Positions 41,559-51,221 of a DNA stretch of 64,000 bases are shown one piece after another; the first letter of the stretch is position 1; each line of letters starts with the position of its first letter. Under the pieces are notes generated by a model that saw only the letters and a list, made by a program, of their open reading frames with translations, was not told the origin of the DNA and ran no database searches. The stretch covers positions 3,578,501-3,642,500 of the forward strand of contig NZ_AP023272.1 of the NCBI RefSeq assembly GCF_013426735.1, given 5' to 3'. The position numbers and the translations under genes are program-made. The DNA comes from Agrobacterium vitis (GTDB lineage Bacteria; Pseudomonadota; Alphaproteobacteria; Rhizobiales; Rhizobiaceae).

Positions 41559-44500
41559 TCAACCGTTATGGGCCAGCAACGCCTTGACCAATTCATTGGA
41601 AACCTTGCCGCTTGGCTCCTGGCCCACCGAGGTCTGGAAGGCCTTGATAGCGGCAACGGTGCGGGCACCGAGCTTGCCATCCGGCTCTCCGGCATTGAAG
41701 CCGTTCTTGTTGAGGATGGCCTGGATGTTGCGGACCGCCTTTTCCATATCGACGCTGCCGGTCTTCAGGCTCTTTCCGACCCATTCATCCGGCAGGTTGA
41801 CCGTGTTGGCATCGGCATTCACAGGCATTGCCTGCCATTGCTGGACGCTCGCCTTGGCGCGTGCAAGTGCAGCAGGTTGCATCGATCTTGCCACTTCTTC
41901 CTGCTTGGCGGCTGCGTCCTTGTCGCCCTGGCTGGCGGCCAGCGCGAACCATTTATAGGAGGCTTCCAGATCCGGCTTCACGCCCGTACCGCGCGCATAG
42001 AGCACCGCGAGATTGAACTGGCTGTCCGTCACGCCGAGGTCGGCGGCCCTGGCAAACCACTTGGCCGCAGCATCCATATCCGGCTTGCCATCGCCACCGG
42101 AGGCATAGAGCACGGCGAGGTTATGCATGGCGCTGGCATTGCCCGCGTCGGCGGCCTGGCTGTAAAGCCCTTTCGCCCGTGTCAGGTCGCGCTGAACACC
42201 AGTGCCTTTTTCATAAAGCCCGGCAAGGCGATATTGGGCAGGCGCCAGCCCCAGATCGGCAGCGCGCTGGAACCAGACAGCTGCCTGCGAGACATCGCCC
42301 GGCAGGCCGCGTGCTTCCATATAGCGCGAACCGACTTCGAACAGGGCAGCTGGCTCACCCGCCTTGGCAGCCGTCACCAGTGAAGCGGGTGACAGATCAG
42401 CAGGCACCTCGAACAGCGGCTTGACCGCCTCATTCCTCGGGGCGGCAAATCCGGCCTGGGCCGCATCCGGCATCGGCGGTTGAGCCGAGAGACCGGCGAC
42501 CGTCTGGCTGCCATCCATCGGGGTGGAGGAAAGGCTGGCCTGACCTGTCGGTGACGTCACCGGAATGACCGGCGCGTAAGATGGCTCCGTCTCGGTGCTT
42601 TCCACGGCGGGCTGGGATTGCGGTGCTTCGGCCTTGATCTCGACCGCCCGAACCGGCTGTTGAGGTGCCTGCTGGATTGAGGGTGCCTCAATGGCCGCAG
42701 AAGGTGCCAGTTTGGCAGGTGCCGATGTGGGTGGTGCTTGCTCAGCAGGCGCCGGGGCATTGCCGCCGCCAAGCGTCTTTACCGCCGAGACGGCAAGAGC
42801 CGCCAGCAAAAGCGCGCCAACTGCCATCAGGATTGGACGACGATATCTGGAAAAAGCTGAGCCGCCAGCGACTTCGTCGGCAAGGGCTGTCCGGCCCGGA
42901 CGACTGCCCCGTTCTGTTTCCTGGGCTGCCGCCTGCGCCGCCCGGCGCGCGGCGGCAATGAAATCCATCCGGTCATCCGCTGATGCCGGTTTTACACCTG
43001 CCGCACCAAGCGCAGGTTCAGCCGGTGCAGAGCCGGCCAGCTGACGCGCCCGGACCTTTTCCAGGATCTTGCGCACATCCGGCTTGCCGGAACCAGGTTC
43101 CAGCAATTCATTGGCCTCTTCCGGCGGCAGGATATCAACGGGATCGATGGAAGGCGCATCCTCGATCATCTGACGCGGGTGCGGCGCGGCGGCCTTTGCC
43201 GGTGTCGCGGTCTCGGCCTGCGCTTTCTTGATCTTCGGCTTCAGGCGCCGGCTCAAACCGGCGATCAGGCTGGGTTTCGCGACCTTCCCATCATCGCTCT
43301 GCGGACGAGCCTCGGCATGAGCAGGCGCATCGATAGCGTCTTCAGCCTGAAGGAGGTCAACAACCGGCTCCACGTCGGTCTCAACAGACGCGGTCCGCTG
43401 CGCAGCCGCAACAGCCGCACCGGCGCGATCTTCCTCACTGTTGGCTGTGGCAGTCCGGCGGTCCATCTGGTCGAGTTTTTCGGCAATCTGCACCAGGGTC
43501 TGGTGCAAAGCCTCGACGGTGCGGTGGCTGCGTTCCTCCCCGCCCCGGCTGATTTCTTCCAGATGGCGCAGGTGATCGGCCAGCACACCAAGCGTTTCAG
43601 CAATCTGGTCCTGTCCCGCCACCTGAACGGAGGCCGGGCTTTGGCGGGCATAATTGTCCATCACCGCTTCGGCGGCCTGGCGAGCCGCCTCAACGATATA
43701 CTCATCGCTGGTCGCCAGATAATCCTCAAGGGCCGCCATCCGGCCTTCGATCCGTTCGCCCTGGCCATTGTCCGTCAAGGGTGAGGCGCTGATCAGCGCC
43801 GAGAGATGGGCGATCTGCTGTTCCAGCCCGGCCATGGCGGAGCCATCACCGGATGGCGAGGCGCTCGTCTCATCCAGACGGGCAGCGATGGAGTAAAGCC
43901 GGTCGTCCAGGCTGCGCAGCAGGTTTTCATCCACCGATGATACCGCCGGCTGAGCATCGATCTGATCGATTCGCCTGCCGATCACGGCGATCTGCTCGGC
44001 CAGCTTGTCGCTCAGCGAAGCATGGTCCAGCGCGTCGATCTTGCGGGAAATATCAGAGAGATAGCCGGTCAGTTCGGGTTGCAGGCTTTCACGCTGCGAC
44101 ATTTCCAACATGCGGGTCAGATCGTCCAGCCGCTCTTCCAGCCGCTGGGCGGCCTGTTGGTGCGCCAGATCCTCGATTTTCAACGATAGCGCTTCGAGAC
44201 GGTGCTCCAGATCACCAGCCGGAAACCCTGCGGTCTGCTCGGAAATCAGTTCCAGATGATGGGCAATGGTAGCGATCCGGTCTTCCAGACGCTCGATCAG
44301 ACGCGGATCGGTGGCTTGCCCTGCATGACGGCCAGAAACGGAAATCGCACGGGAAATCTCGTCCAGACGGTGATCGAGCTGGCCGAACTGCTCCAGCATC
44401 GCCTGGCTGTTGGGCTCCAGATGCTGGCCGATATGCTCAAGCGCCTTGGCAATGGCAACCAGCTTGTCTTCCAGCAGCCGCACGGAGCGCACATCGCCGA

Positions 44501-45389
44501 TCGTGCCCAATTGCTGCTTGATCTCATCCAGCCGGTAGGCAAGCTGCAACAGGTCCTGCTGGATGCGCTCAGGCGCGATGGTATCGAGCCGCGCTTCAAG
44601 CGCGCTCCAACGGGTTTCCATGGTCTGCGTGCCGCTATCACGGGCAAGTCCGTCCATCAACGAGCGCAATTCCTCGAAATCGGCCCGCAATGCTTCGGTT
44701 TCGGGCGCGGCGGGATGGCCGATCCGCTCCAGGCTGTCGGCCATGCGCATGAAATCCTCACGCAGGCCAGCGGCTTCACGGCTTTCTTCAGCCATTACCC
44801 TGATATCCTGGATATCGGAGCGCAAAGCACCGATTTCACCGGCAAGGCTCTCGCTGATATCCTGGCGCAGGTCGGCGCGCAGGGTAGACAGGGCCTTATA
44901 GAAATCCGGCAAGGGCGCGGCACTCCCGCCAGCCATCAGTTGCGGGGCCAATTCCAGCACCTGGGGCGGGCGCACGACTACACTCTCATCAGGCGCTCGG
45001 TATTTGGACTCGTTGTCGCGCAGCGACGCCCGTCCCGGAGCGGGTGGGCGTGCCGCTTCCAACGCCCGTTGCCGGGCGCGGATCTCGGCCAAAGGATCGA
45101 GCCGGTCGGCAGGAGCAGAAGAGGTCGCAGCAGGCGGCATCTCTGCCGAAGCCTGCAATGGCTTATCGGAAAAAGCACTGGTTGCCGAGCGAACATCTCT
45201 GGAGACGCCGCCGGAGATGCCATTCATCAGACCTTCGATCCGCGCCTCCAACCCTTCGATCGTGCGGCTCAGGGCATCCAGCGACGAGGCACCGCCGGGG
45301 CGAGGGTCAGCCTGACGCGTCTCCGCCTGGTGAGGCGGCATCTGGCCGGGAGCTCTATAGCTCTGCGATGGAGACCGCTGTCCGTTCAT
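41559..45389 (-). CDS. podJ: Polar organising protein PodJ-like (coiled coil, TM, Sel1 repeats, peptidoglycan-binding)
   Basis: 1276 residues from ATG 45389. Residues ~40-80 contain GGASSLDALSRTIEGLEARIEGLM. A huge coiled-coil, rich in Glu, Leu and Arg, covers ~100-650 (for example RLEDRIATIAHHLELI and DKLAEQIAVIGRRIDQI). One transmembrane helix follows at about 850-870 (RRPILMAVGALLLAALAVSA). After a Pro/Ala/Gln-rich linker, Sel1/TPR-like repeats (about 1005-1165) are clear: AVWFQRAADLGLAPAQYRLAGLYEKG and AAKWFARAADLGVTDSQFNLA. A C-terminal PG_binding_1 domain has VRNIQAILNKNGFNAGEPDG. This domain order is that of PodJ, which marks a cell pole and guides division and polar-growth proteins. 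The length is typical for Agrobacterium. Confidence 0.9.
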   Translation of the reverse strand: MNGQRSPSQSYRAPGQMPPHQAETRQADPRPGGASSLDALSRTIEGLEARIEGLMNGISGGVSRDVRSATSAFSDKPLQASAEMPPAATSSAPADRLDPLAEIRARQRALEAARPPAPGRASLRDNESKYRAPDESVVVRPPQVLELAPQLMAGGSAAPLPDFYKALSTLRADLRQDISESLAGEIGALRSDIQDIRVMAEESREAAGLREDFMRMADSLERIGHPAAPETEALRADFEELRSLMDGLARDSGTQTMETRWSALEARLDTIAPERIQQDLLQLAYRLDEIKQQLGTIGDVRSVRLLEDKLVAIAKALEHIGQHLEPNSQAMLEQFGQLDHRLDEISRAISVSGRHAGQATDPRLIERLEDRIATIAHHLELISEQTAGFPAGDLEHRLEALSLKIEDLAHQQAAQRLEERLDDLTRMLEMSQRESLQPELTGYLSDISRKIDALDHASLSDKLAEQIAVIGRRIDQIDAQPAVSSVDENLLRSLDDRLYSIAARLDETSASPSGDGSAMAGLEQQIAHLSALISASPLTDNGQGERIEGRMAALEDYLATSDEYIVEAARQAAEAVMDNYARQSPASVQVAGQDQIAETLGVLADHLRHLEEISRGGEERSHRTVEALHQTLVQIAEKLDQMDRRTATANSEEDRAGAAVAAAQRTASVETDVEPVVDLLQAEDAIDAPAHAEARPQSDDGKVAKPSLIAGLSRRLKPKIKKAQAETATPAKAAAPHPRQMIEDAPSIDPVDILPPEEANELLEPGSGKPDVRKILEKVRARQLAGSAPAEPALGAAGVKPASADDRMDFIAAARRAAQAAAQETERGSRPGRTALADEVAGGSAFSRYRRPILMAVGALLLAALAVSAVKTLGGGNAPAPAEQAPPTSAPAKLAPSAAIEAPSIQQAPQQPVRAVEIKAEAPQSQPAVESTETEPSYAPVIPVTSPTGQASLSSTPMDGSQTVAGLSAQPPMPDAAQAGFAAPRNEAVKPLFEVPADLSPASLVTAAKAGEPAALFEVGSRYMEARGLPGDVSQAAVWFQRAADLGLAPAQYRLAGLYEKGTGVQRDLTRAKGLYSQAADAGNASAMHNLAVLYASGGDGKPDMDAAAKWFARAADLGVTDSQFNLAVLYARGTGVKPDLEASYKWFALAASQGDKDAAAKQEEVARSMQPAALARAKASVQQWQAMPVNADANTVNLPDEWVGKSLKTGSVDMEKAVRNIQAILNKNGFNAGEPDGKLGARTVAAIKAFQTSVGQEPSGKVSNELVKALLAHNG

Positions 45390-45794
45390 ATTCCAAACTC
45401 GCTTCGCGTTTCGGGCCTGCCCCAAGACCTGCTCCCCTCCCCCAAACCCGGGATTGGAGGTTGCAATTCTCATCTTGAGGCGGCGCAAATCATTCCGCAG
45501 CAGAATCGGGGAAACGTGGTAAACAACCCGTTAAGAATGGCTGAGATTTTTAACCTTTTCGGTGTGGGCATCTTATTGTGTCGCCAAACGAGATATCCAG
45601 CGTGATATATGCACGACGGTCATCGCCCCTTTCGCTTCCGCTGCCCAAATTCCGCGTACATCTGACCTATCCGTTGGCAGGGCGCATTCTTCAAATTCAC
45701 ATTTTTGCGTATTGACGTTTACGCGCACGTCAATATTTTGTAAGACAGAACATCGCCGGGGAGGACGCCGGCCGCAATCTGGAGGACATTGACC
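45390..45794. other. 405 bp divergent intergenic region between podJ and the beta-oxidation operon
   Basis: The left part carries podJ promoter sequence; the right part holds the beta-oxidation promoter (45711-45739). I see no supported gene in the gap. Confidence 0.55.
45711..45739 (+). promoter_or_regulatory. Promoter with a MerR-type dyad in the -35/-10 spacer of the beta-oxidation operon
   Basis: A candidate -35 TTGACG (45712-45717) and -10 TATTTT (45734-45739) are separated by 16 bases. ATTGACGT (45711-45718) and ACGTCAAT (45727-45734) form a perfect 8 bp inverted repeat covering this spacer. MerR-family regulators of acyl-CoA catabolism in proteobacteria bind such dyads; which regulator acts here is unknown. 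Confidence 0.6.
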
Positions 45795-47588
45795 ATGCCC
45801 GTCTATAAGGCACCTGTCGCCGACACGCTTTTCATTCTGAACACAGTGCTGGGCCTGGAGCGTTACAACAACCTGCCCGGTTTCGAAGACGCGACACCCG
45901 ACATGATCGAGGCGATTGTCGGCGAAGCCGCCAAGCTTGCTGAAGAGCAGCTATTTCCGCTCAATCTGTCCGGCGACCAGGAAGGCTGTACCCGCAACGC
46001 GGATGGCTCAGTGACTGTGCCGAAGGGTTTCAAGGAAGCCTATGACGCCTATTGCGCCGGTGGCTGGAGCGGCCTTGCCGTCCCACCGGAATATGGCGGC
46101 CAGGGCTTGCCTTACGTGCTGCATGCCGCCGTTGGCGAATATATGTCGTCTGCCAATATGGCCTTGATGATGTATCCGGGCCTGACACAAGGGGCGATTG
46201 CCGCCATTCTGGCGCATGGCACCGACCAGCAGAAGCAGACCTATCTGCCGAAAATGGTCGAGGGAACCTGGTCCGGCACCATGAACCTGACGGAGCCCCA
46301 TTGCGGCACGGACCTTGGCCTGCTGCGCACCAAGGCCGTTCCCAATGGTGATGGCACCTATAAAATCTCCGGCCAGAAGATCTTCATCTCGGCTGGCGAG
46401 CATGGGATGAGCGAGAATATCATCCATCTGGTTCTCGCCCGTATCGAAGGCGCGCCTGAGGGCACCAAGGGCATTTCGCTGTTCATCGTCCCCAAAGTCA
46501 TCGTCGGTGAAGACGGCGCACTGGGTGCCAAAAATGGCGTGTCCTGCGGTGCCATCGAGCACAAGATGGGCATTCACGGCAATGCCACCTGCGTGATGAA
46601 CTATGACGAGGCCACCGGCTACCTGATCGGCGCGGAGAACAAGGGCCTCTCGGCCATGTTCGTGATGATGAACGAGGCGCGTCTGGGCGTCGGCCTGCAA
46701 GGCCTGTCGATTGCCGAAGTCGCCTATCAGAACGCCGTGACCTATGCGCGGGAGCGTATTCAGGGCCGCTCGCTGTCTGGCGCAAAGGCGCCGGATAAAA
46801 AGGCCGACCCGATCATCGTCCACCCCGATATTCGCCGCGCGCTGATGACCATCAAGGCCTTCAACGAAGCAGGCCGCGCCTTCACGCTCTGGACGGCGCT
46901 GAAATCCGACATTGCCCACCGCGCCGGTGATGCGGCTGAAAAGCAGACCGCCGATGACATTCTTGGCCTGATGACACCGATCCTCAAGGGTGTTTTGACC
47001 GACAAGGGCTTTGACCATGCGGTCATGGCCCAGCAGGTCTATGGCGGCCATGGCTATATCGAAGAATGGGGCATGAGCCAGTATGTACGCGATGCCCGCA
47101 TCGCGATGATCTATGAAGGGGCCAATGGCATTCAGGCGCTGGATCTGGTCGGACGCAAACTGGGCCTCAACGGTGGGCGGGCCGTGATGGCGCTGTTCAA
47201 CGAAATCGGCGCCTTCTGCGAGGAAAACCGCGAGAATGAAAAGCTGTCCTTCTTCACCAAGCAGCTGAAGAAGGGCCTGAACGACGCTCAGGCATCCACC
47301 ATGTGGTTCATGCAAAACGCCATGGCCAAGCCCGACAATGCCGGTGCTGGCTCGACCGATTACATGCATCTCTTCGGTCTGGTGGTGCTGGGCTATATGT
47401 GGGCCAAAATGGCCAAGGCCGCCCATGAGGCGCTTGAAAGCGGTGCTAGTGATGCTGATTATTACAACAACAAGCTGTTGACCGGTCGCTTCTTCATGGA
47501 AAAGATCATGCCGGAAACCGCCTTGCGCAAGTCTCGCATCGAAGCGGGTGCTGACAGCGTGATGGCGATGGCCGCCGAGGCATTTTGA
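45795..47588 (+). CDS. Acyl-CoA dehydrogenase (FadE-like, long C-terminal form)
   Basis: 597 residues from ATG 45795 (GGAGGA 8 bases upstream). It belongs to the large acyl-CoA dehydrogenases: MPVYKAPVADTLFILNTVLG, then FPLNLSGDQEGCTRN, the FAD/substrate-binding WSGTMNLTEPHCGTDLGLLRT, NIIHLVLARIEGAPEGTKG, and the catalytic-region QQVYGGHGYIEEWGMSQYVRDARI with IYEGANGIQALDLVGR. A C-terminal ACAD_N/C extension follows with YMHLFGLVVLGYMWAKMA. It oxidises acyl-CoA to trans-2-enoyl-CoA with FAD, first step of beta-oxidation. The thiolase gene follows after 75 bases and the bifunctional enzyme after that, so the operon covers the whole cycle. Confidence 0.93.
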   Translation: MPVYKAPVADTLFILNTVLGLERYNNLPGFEDATPDMIEAIVGEAAKLAEEQLFPLNLSGDQEGCTRNADGSVTVPKGFKEAYDAYCAGGWSGLAVPPEYGGQGLPYVLHAAVGEYMSSANMALMMYPGLTQGAIAAILAHGTDQQKQTYLPKMVEGTWSGTMNLTEPHCGTDLGLLRTKAVPNGDGTYKISGQKIFISAGEHGMSENIIHLVLARIEGAPEGTKGISLFIVPKVIVGEDGALGAKNGVSCGAIEHKMGIHGNATCVMNYDEATGYLIGAENKGLSAMFVMMNEARLGVGLQGLSIAEVAYQNAVTYARERIQGRSLSGAKAPDKKADPIIVHPDIRRALMTIKAFNEAGRAFTLWTALKSDIAHRAGDAAEKQTADDILGLMTPILKGVLTDKGFDHAVMAQQVYGGHGYIEEWGMSQYVRDARIAMIYEGANGIQALDLVGRKLGLNGGRAVMALFNEIGAFCEENRENEKLSFFTKQLKKGLNDAQASTMWFMQNAMAKPDNAGAGSTDYMHLFGLVVLGYMWAKMAKAAHEALESGASDADYYNNKLLTGRFFMEKIMPETALRKSRIEAGADSVMAMAAEAF

Positions 47589-47663
47589 TTGAATACGGTT
47601 TGTCCCCACCGGGGATAAACCATTGAAAAAATTCAGGAGCTATGCGCTCCGGGGAGAGAGACG

Positions 47664-48872
47664 ATGACTGAAGTCTATGTTTACGACCACGTGCGCACGC
47701 CGCGCGGCCGCGGCAAGAAGGATGGCGCGCTGCATGAAGTGCCATCCGTGCGCCTGGCCGCCAAGGCGCTGGAAGCCATCCGCGACCGCAACGGTCTCGA
47801 CACATCCACCGTTGATGACATCATCATGGGTTGCGTCGATCCTGTCATGGATGCGGGCGCGGTGATCCCCAAGGCTGCGGCCTTTGAGGCGGGCTATTCC
47901 ACCAAGGCTCCGGGCATACAGATTTCGCGTTTCTGCGCCTCTGGTCTTGATGCCATCAATCTGGCCGCGGGCAAGATTGCCACGGGTGCGGATGATATCG
48001 TCATCGCGGGTGGCGTGGAGAGCATGTCACGTGTTGGGCTTGGCATGTCGGGTGGGGCGTGGTTCATGGACCCATCCGTCAACTTCCCGGCTTTCTTCAT
48101 GCCGCAGGGCGTGTCCGCCGATCTGATCGCCACCAAATATGGCTTCTCCCGCGATGATGTGGATGCCTATGCGGTGGAAAGCCAGAAACGCTCCGCCAAT
48201 TCCTGGGCAAATGGCTATTTCGACAAATCGGTCGTCGCCGTGAAGGACCAGAACGGCCTGACCATTCTGGACCGCGACGAACATATGCGCCCCGGCACTG
48301 ACATGCAGTCGCTGGCAGGTCTCAACCCTTCCTTCCAGATGCCCGGTGAAATGGGCGGCTTTGAAGCCGTCGGCATTCAGGCGCATCCCGAAATTGAGAA
48401 GATCAACTACGTCCACCACGCGGGCAATTCGTCCGGTATTGTGGATGGCTCCGGCGTTGTGTTGCTCGGCTCCAAGACCGGCGGCGAGAGCATGGGCTTG
48501 AAACCCCGCGCCCGCATTCGCGCCTTTGCCAATATCGGCTCCGATCCGGCCTTGATGCTGACCGGCCCTGTCGATGTGACGGAAAAGCTATTGAAGAAAA
48601 CCGGCATGACGCTGGCCGACATCGATCTGTTTGAGCTGAACGAAGCCTTTGCTGCCGTGGTTTTGCGCTTCATGCAGCATTTTGACGTGTCCCATGATGT
48701 CATGAACGTTAATGGCGGCGCGATTGCCATGGGCCACCCGCTGGGGGCCACAGGCGCGATGATCCTTGGCACCGTGCTGGATGAGTTGGAGCGGCGCGAT
48801 CTGAACACCGCACTGGTGACGCTCTGCATCGGAGCGGGCATGGGTACGGCAACCGTTATTGAGCGCGTCTGA
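47664..48872 (+). CDS. fadA: Acetyl-CoA C-acyltransferase (3-ketoacyl-CoA thiolase)
   Basis: 402 residues starting MTEVYVYDHVRTPRGRGKKDG. The nucleophilic Cys is in IQISRFCASGLDAINLAAGKI. The catalytic His is in NVNGGAIAMGHPLGATGA, and the second Cys is in TLCIGAGMGTATVIERV. EFNEAFA-type text appears as DIDLFELNEAFAAVV. It thiolytically cleaves 3-ketoacyl-CoA to acetyl-CoA and a shortened acyl-CoA. GGGGAGAG precedes the ATG. It sits between the dehydrogenase and the bifunctional enzyme, so it probably serves long- or medium-chain beta-oxidation rather than PHB synthesis. The symbol fadA is a functional assignment. Confidence 0.92.
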   Translation: MTEVYVYDHVRTPRGRGKKDGALHEVPSVRLAAKALEAIRDRNGLDTSTVDDIIMGCVDPVMDAGAVIPKAAAFEAGYSTKAPGIQISRFCASGLDAINLAAGKIATGADDIVIAGGVESMSRVGLGMSGGAWFMDPSVNFPAFFMPQGVSADLIATKYGFSRDDVDAYAVESQKRSANSWANGYFDKSVVAVKDQNGLTILDRDEHMRPGTDMQSLAGLNPSFQMPGEMGGFEAVGIQAHPEIEKINYVHHAGNSSGIVDGSGVVLLGSKTGGESMGLKPRARIRAFANIGSDPALMLTGPVDVTEKLLKKTGMTLADIDLFELNEAFAAVVLRFMQHFDVSHDVMNVNGGAIAMGHPLGATGAMILGTVLDELERRDLNTALVTLCIGAGMGTATVIERV

Positions 48873-48906
48873 GTGGTTTCAGGAAAAGTGGAAACCGGTT
48901 TTCCAC
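48873..48906. repeat. Palindromic repeat half-element between fadA and fadB
   Basis: GTGGTTTCAGGAAAAGTGG with AAACCGGTTTTCCAC forms a near-palindrome of the same family as 7969-8010 and the right half of the RIME-like repeats. It lies inside the operon, directly after the fadA stop. Confidence 0.6.
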
Positions 48907-48945
48907 ACGAAACCACGATCAAAAAATCCTTCGGGAGGGATGATA

Positions 48946-51159
48946 ATGACCTATAAGAATTTCACCGTTGAGACCGACGCAGACGGCATTGCCCTTGTCA
49001 CCTGGGACATGCCCGACAAGAGCATGAACGTCTTCACCATGGAGGTGATGGACGAAATCGAAGCGATTGTGGATGCCACCGTCGCGGATGCAGCCGTCAA
49101 GGGCGTGGTGTTCACGTCAGGCAAATCAGCCTTTTCCGGCGGTGCCGATCTCAGCATGATCCGCGGCATGTTCTCCATGGTGGCGGAAGAGCGCGCCAAG
49201 GACCCTGCCAATGCCGTTCAAAAACTGTTCGACTCCGCTGGCCGGATGAGCTGGTTGTGGCGCAAGATCGAGACCAATGGCAAGCCCTGGGTATCGGCCA
49301 TCAACGGCACCTGCATGGGCGGCGCATTCGAACTCTCCCTGTCCTGCCATGGCCGCGTGGTCTCCAACGGCAAATCGGTGAAGCTAGCGCTGCCCGAAGT
49401 CAAGGTTGGCATCTTCCCTGGTGCTGGCGGCACCCAGCGTGTGCCGCGTCTGGCCAATGCCCAGGACGCCCTGCAAATGATGACCACCGGCCAGACCCTG
49501 ACGCCGCAGCGTGCCAAGGCGATGAACCTCGTGCACCATGTGGTGGAACCGGATCAGCTCATTACAGCTGCCAAGCAGATGATCAAGGATGGCTTGAAGC
49601 CGGTTGCACCTTGGGATGAAAAGGGCTTCAAGGCCCCCGGCGGCGGCATCTGGACACCGGCATCGGCCCAGCTTTGGCCTGCGGCACCGGCTGTGCTGCG
49701 CCGTGAAACCTCCGGCAATTATCCAGCCGCTCTGGCGATCCTGAAATGCGTCTATGAGGGCTTGCAGGTGCCGTTCGACACCGGCCTTCGCATTGAGCAG
49801 CGCTATTTCACCGAAATCGTCCAGACCACCGAAGCCTTCTCGATGATCCGCTCGCTGTTCATCTCGCTTCAGGAGCTTGGCAAGGGCGCACGCCGCCCGG
49901 CAGGCCAGCCGAAAAGCACGATCAAAAAGGTTGGCGTGGTTGGCGCTGGTTTCATGGGCGCATCGATTGCCTATGTCACCGCCGCCGCCGGTCTGCCCGT
50001 GGTGTTGATCGACCGCGACATGGAGGCTGCCAACAAGGGCAGATCCGTGGCTGAAGGCCTGGTGTCGGGTGCAATCGGCAAGGGCAAGATGAGCAAGGAA
50101 GACGGCGAAAAGCTGCTGTCTATGATCACCCCAAGCGACGACTATACCTCGCTGTCGGACGCCGATCTGGTAATCGAAGCGGTGTTTGAAGACCGCGACG
50201 TCAAGAAGGCCGTGATCGAAAAGGTTGAGGCCGTGCTGCCGGAAGGGGCAATTTTTGCCTCCAACACCTCGACCCTGCCGATCACCGGTCTTGCCAAGAA
50301 CTCCAAGCGCCCCGTGGATTTCATCGGCATTCATTTCTTCTCGCCGGTCGAGAAAATGATGCTGACGGAAGTCATCCTCGGCAAGGAGACCGGCGACAAG
50401 GCGCTGGCAGTGGCCCTCGACTATGTGGCGGCGATCAAGAAGACGCCGATTGTCGTCAATGACACCCGTGGTTTCTTCGTCAATCGCTGCGTGCTGCGCT
50501 ACATGGCGGAAAGCTACGATATGCTGCTGGAAGGCGTGCCGCCGGTGATGATCGAAAATGCCGCGAAATTCGCCGGCATGCCGGTTGGTCCGCTGTCCCT
50601 CAACGATGAAGTGGCAATCGATCTGTCCTACAAGATCCTCAAGGCCACCATCGCCGATCTCGGTGAAAAGGCCGTGGACCCGCGCCATATGGAACTGGTG
50701 GCCCGCATGGTCGAGAAGGAAGAACGCTTTGGCCGCAAGAACGGCAAGGGCTTTTACGACTACCCCGCCAAGCCTGCCAAAAAGCATGTCTGGCCGGGCC
50801 TGAAGGACTTCTATCCGCAAAAGAAGCCTGATGACGTCAACGTCAAGACCCTGCAAGAGCGTTTCCTGGCGACCATCGCCCTGGAAGCGGCCCGCACCAT
50901 GGAAGAAGGCATCGTGGTTGACCCCCGCGAAGCCGATGTCGGCTCCATACTCGGCTTTGGCTTTGCCCCCTATACCGGCGGCGCGCTGTCCTACATCGAC
51001 GGCATGGGTGTGAAGACTTTCGTGGCGCTCTGCGAGCGGCTGGCCAAGGACTACGGCCCGCATTTTACGCCCACGCCGCTGTTGAAGGAGATGGCGCAGA
51101 AGGGCGAGACCTTCTATGGGCGGTTTGATCCCTATGGGGCAGCCAAGCAAGCGGCCTGA
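48946..51159 (+). CDS. fadB: Bifunctional enoyl-CoA hydratase / 3-hydroxyacyl-CoA dehydrogenase
   Basis: 737 residues from ATG 48946 with GGGAGG 7 bases upstream. Residues ~1-290 are an enoyl-CoA hydratase: FTSGKSAFSGGADLSMI, SAINGTCMGGAFELSLSCHG, and LPEVKVGIFPGAGGTQRVPRL. From ~330 the NAD-binding 3-hydroxyacyl-CoA dehydrogenase begins (KKVGVVGAGFMGASIAYVTA), then SNTSTLPITGLAKNSKRP, FIGIHFFSPVEKMMLTEVI (catalytic His-Glu), and DTRGFFVNRCVLRYM. It hydrates enoyl-CoA and oxidises the 3-hydroxy product. It forms the multienzyme beta-oxidation complex with the preceding thiolase. The gene order dehydrogenase - thiolase - fadB-like is typical of Rhizobiaceae. A strong terminator follows. Confidence 0.93.
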   Translation: MTYKNFTVETDADGIALVTWDMPDKSMNVFTMEVMDEIEAIVDATVADAAVKGVVFTSGKSAFSGGADLSMIRGMFSMVAEERAKDPANAVQKLFDSAGRMSWLWRKIETNGKPWVSAINGTCMGGAFELSLSCHGRVVSNGKSVKLALPEVKVGIFPGAGGTQRVPRLANAQDALQMMTTGQTLTPQRAKAMNLVHHVVEPDQLITAAKQMIKDGLKPVAPWDEKGFKAPGGGIWTPASAQLWPAAPAVLRRETSGNYPAALAILKCVYEGLQVPFDTGLRIEQRYFTEIVQTTEAFSMIRSLFISLQELGKGARRPAGQPKSTIKKVGVVGAGFMGASIAYVTAAAGLPVVLIDRDMEAANKGRSVAEGLVSGAIGKGKMSKEDGEKLLSMITPSDDYTSLSDADLVIEAVFEDRDVKKAVIEKVEAVLPEGAIFASNTSTLPITGLAKNSKRPVDFIGIHFFSPVEKMMLTEVILGKETGDKALAVALDYVAAIKKTPIVVNDTRGFFVNRCVLRYMAESYDMLLEGVPPVMIENAAKFAGMPVGPLSLNDEVAIDLSYKILKATIADLGEKAVDPRHMELVARMVEKEERFGRKNGKGFYDYPAKPAKKHVWPGLKDFYPQKKPDDVNVKTLQERFLATIALEAARTMEEGIVVDPREADVGSILGFGFAPYTGGALSYIDGMGVKTFVALCERLAKDYGPHFTPTPLLKEMAQKGETFYGRFDPYGAAKQAA

Positions 51160-51177
51160 TGGCCAAGCAAAATAGAA

Positions 51178-51206
51178 CGGGGAGGCAGAAATGCCTCCCC
51201 GCTTTT
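51178..51206 (+). terminator. Rho-independent terminator of the beta-oxidation operon
   Basis: CGGGGAGGCA (51178-51187) pairs with TGCCTCCCCG (51192-51201) around a GAAA tetraloop and is followed by CTTTTAT. It begins 18 bases after the fadB stop. Confidence 0.9.
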
Positions 51207-51221
51207 ATGTGGTCATATGTT

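Noticed and set aside
46008..47609. A 533-residue open frame on the minus strand over the acyl-CoA dehydrogenase
   Set aside because: It is the mirror of a clearly recognisable dehydrogenase; its protein has no family motif and is His/Gly/Asp-rich as expected from antisense of GC-rich coding DNA.
49384..51150. A 588-residue minus-strand frame over fadB
   Set aside because: Antisense shadow of fadB, with low-complexity composition and no ribosome site.
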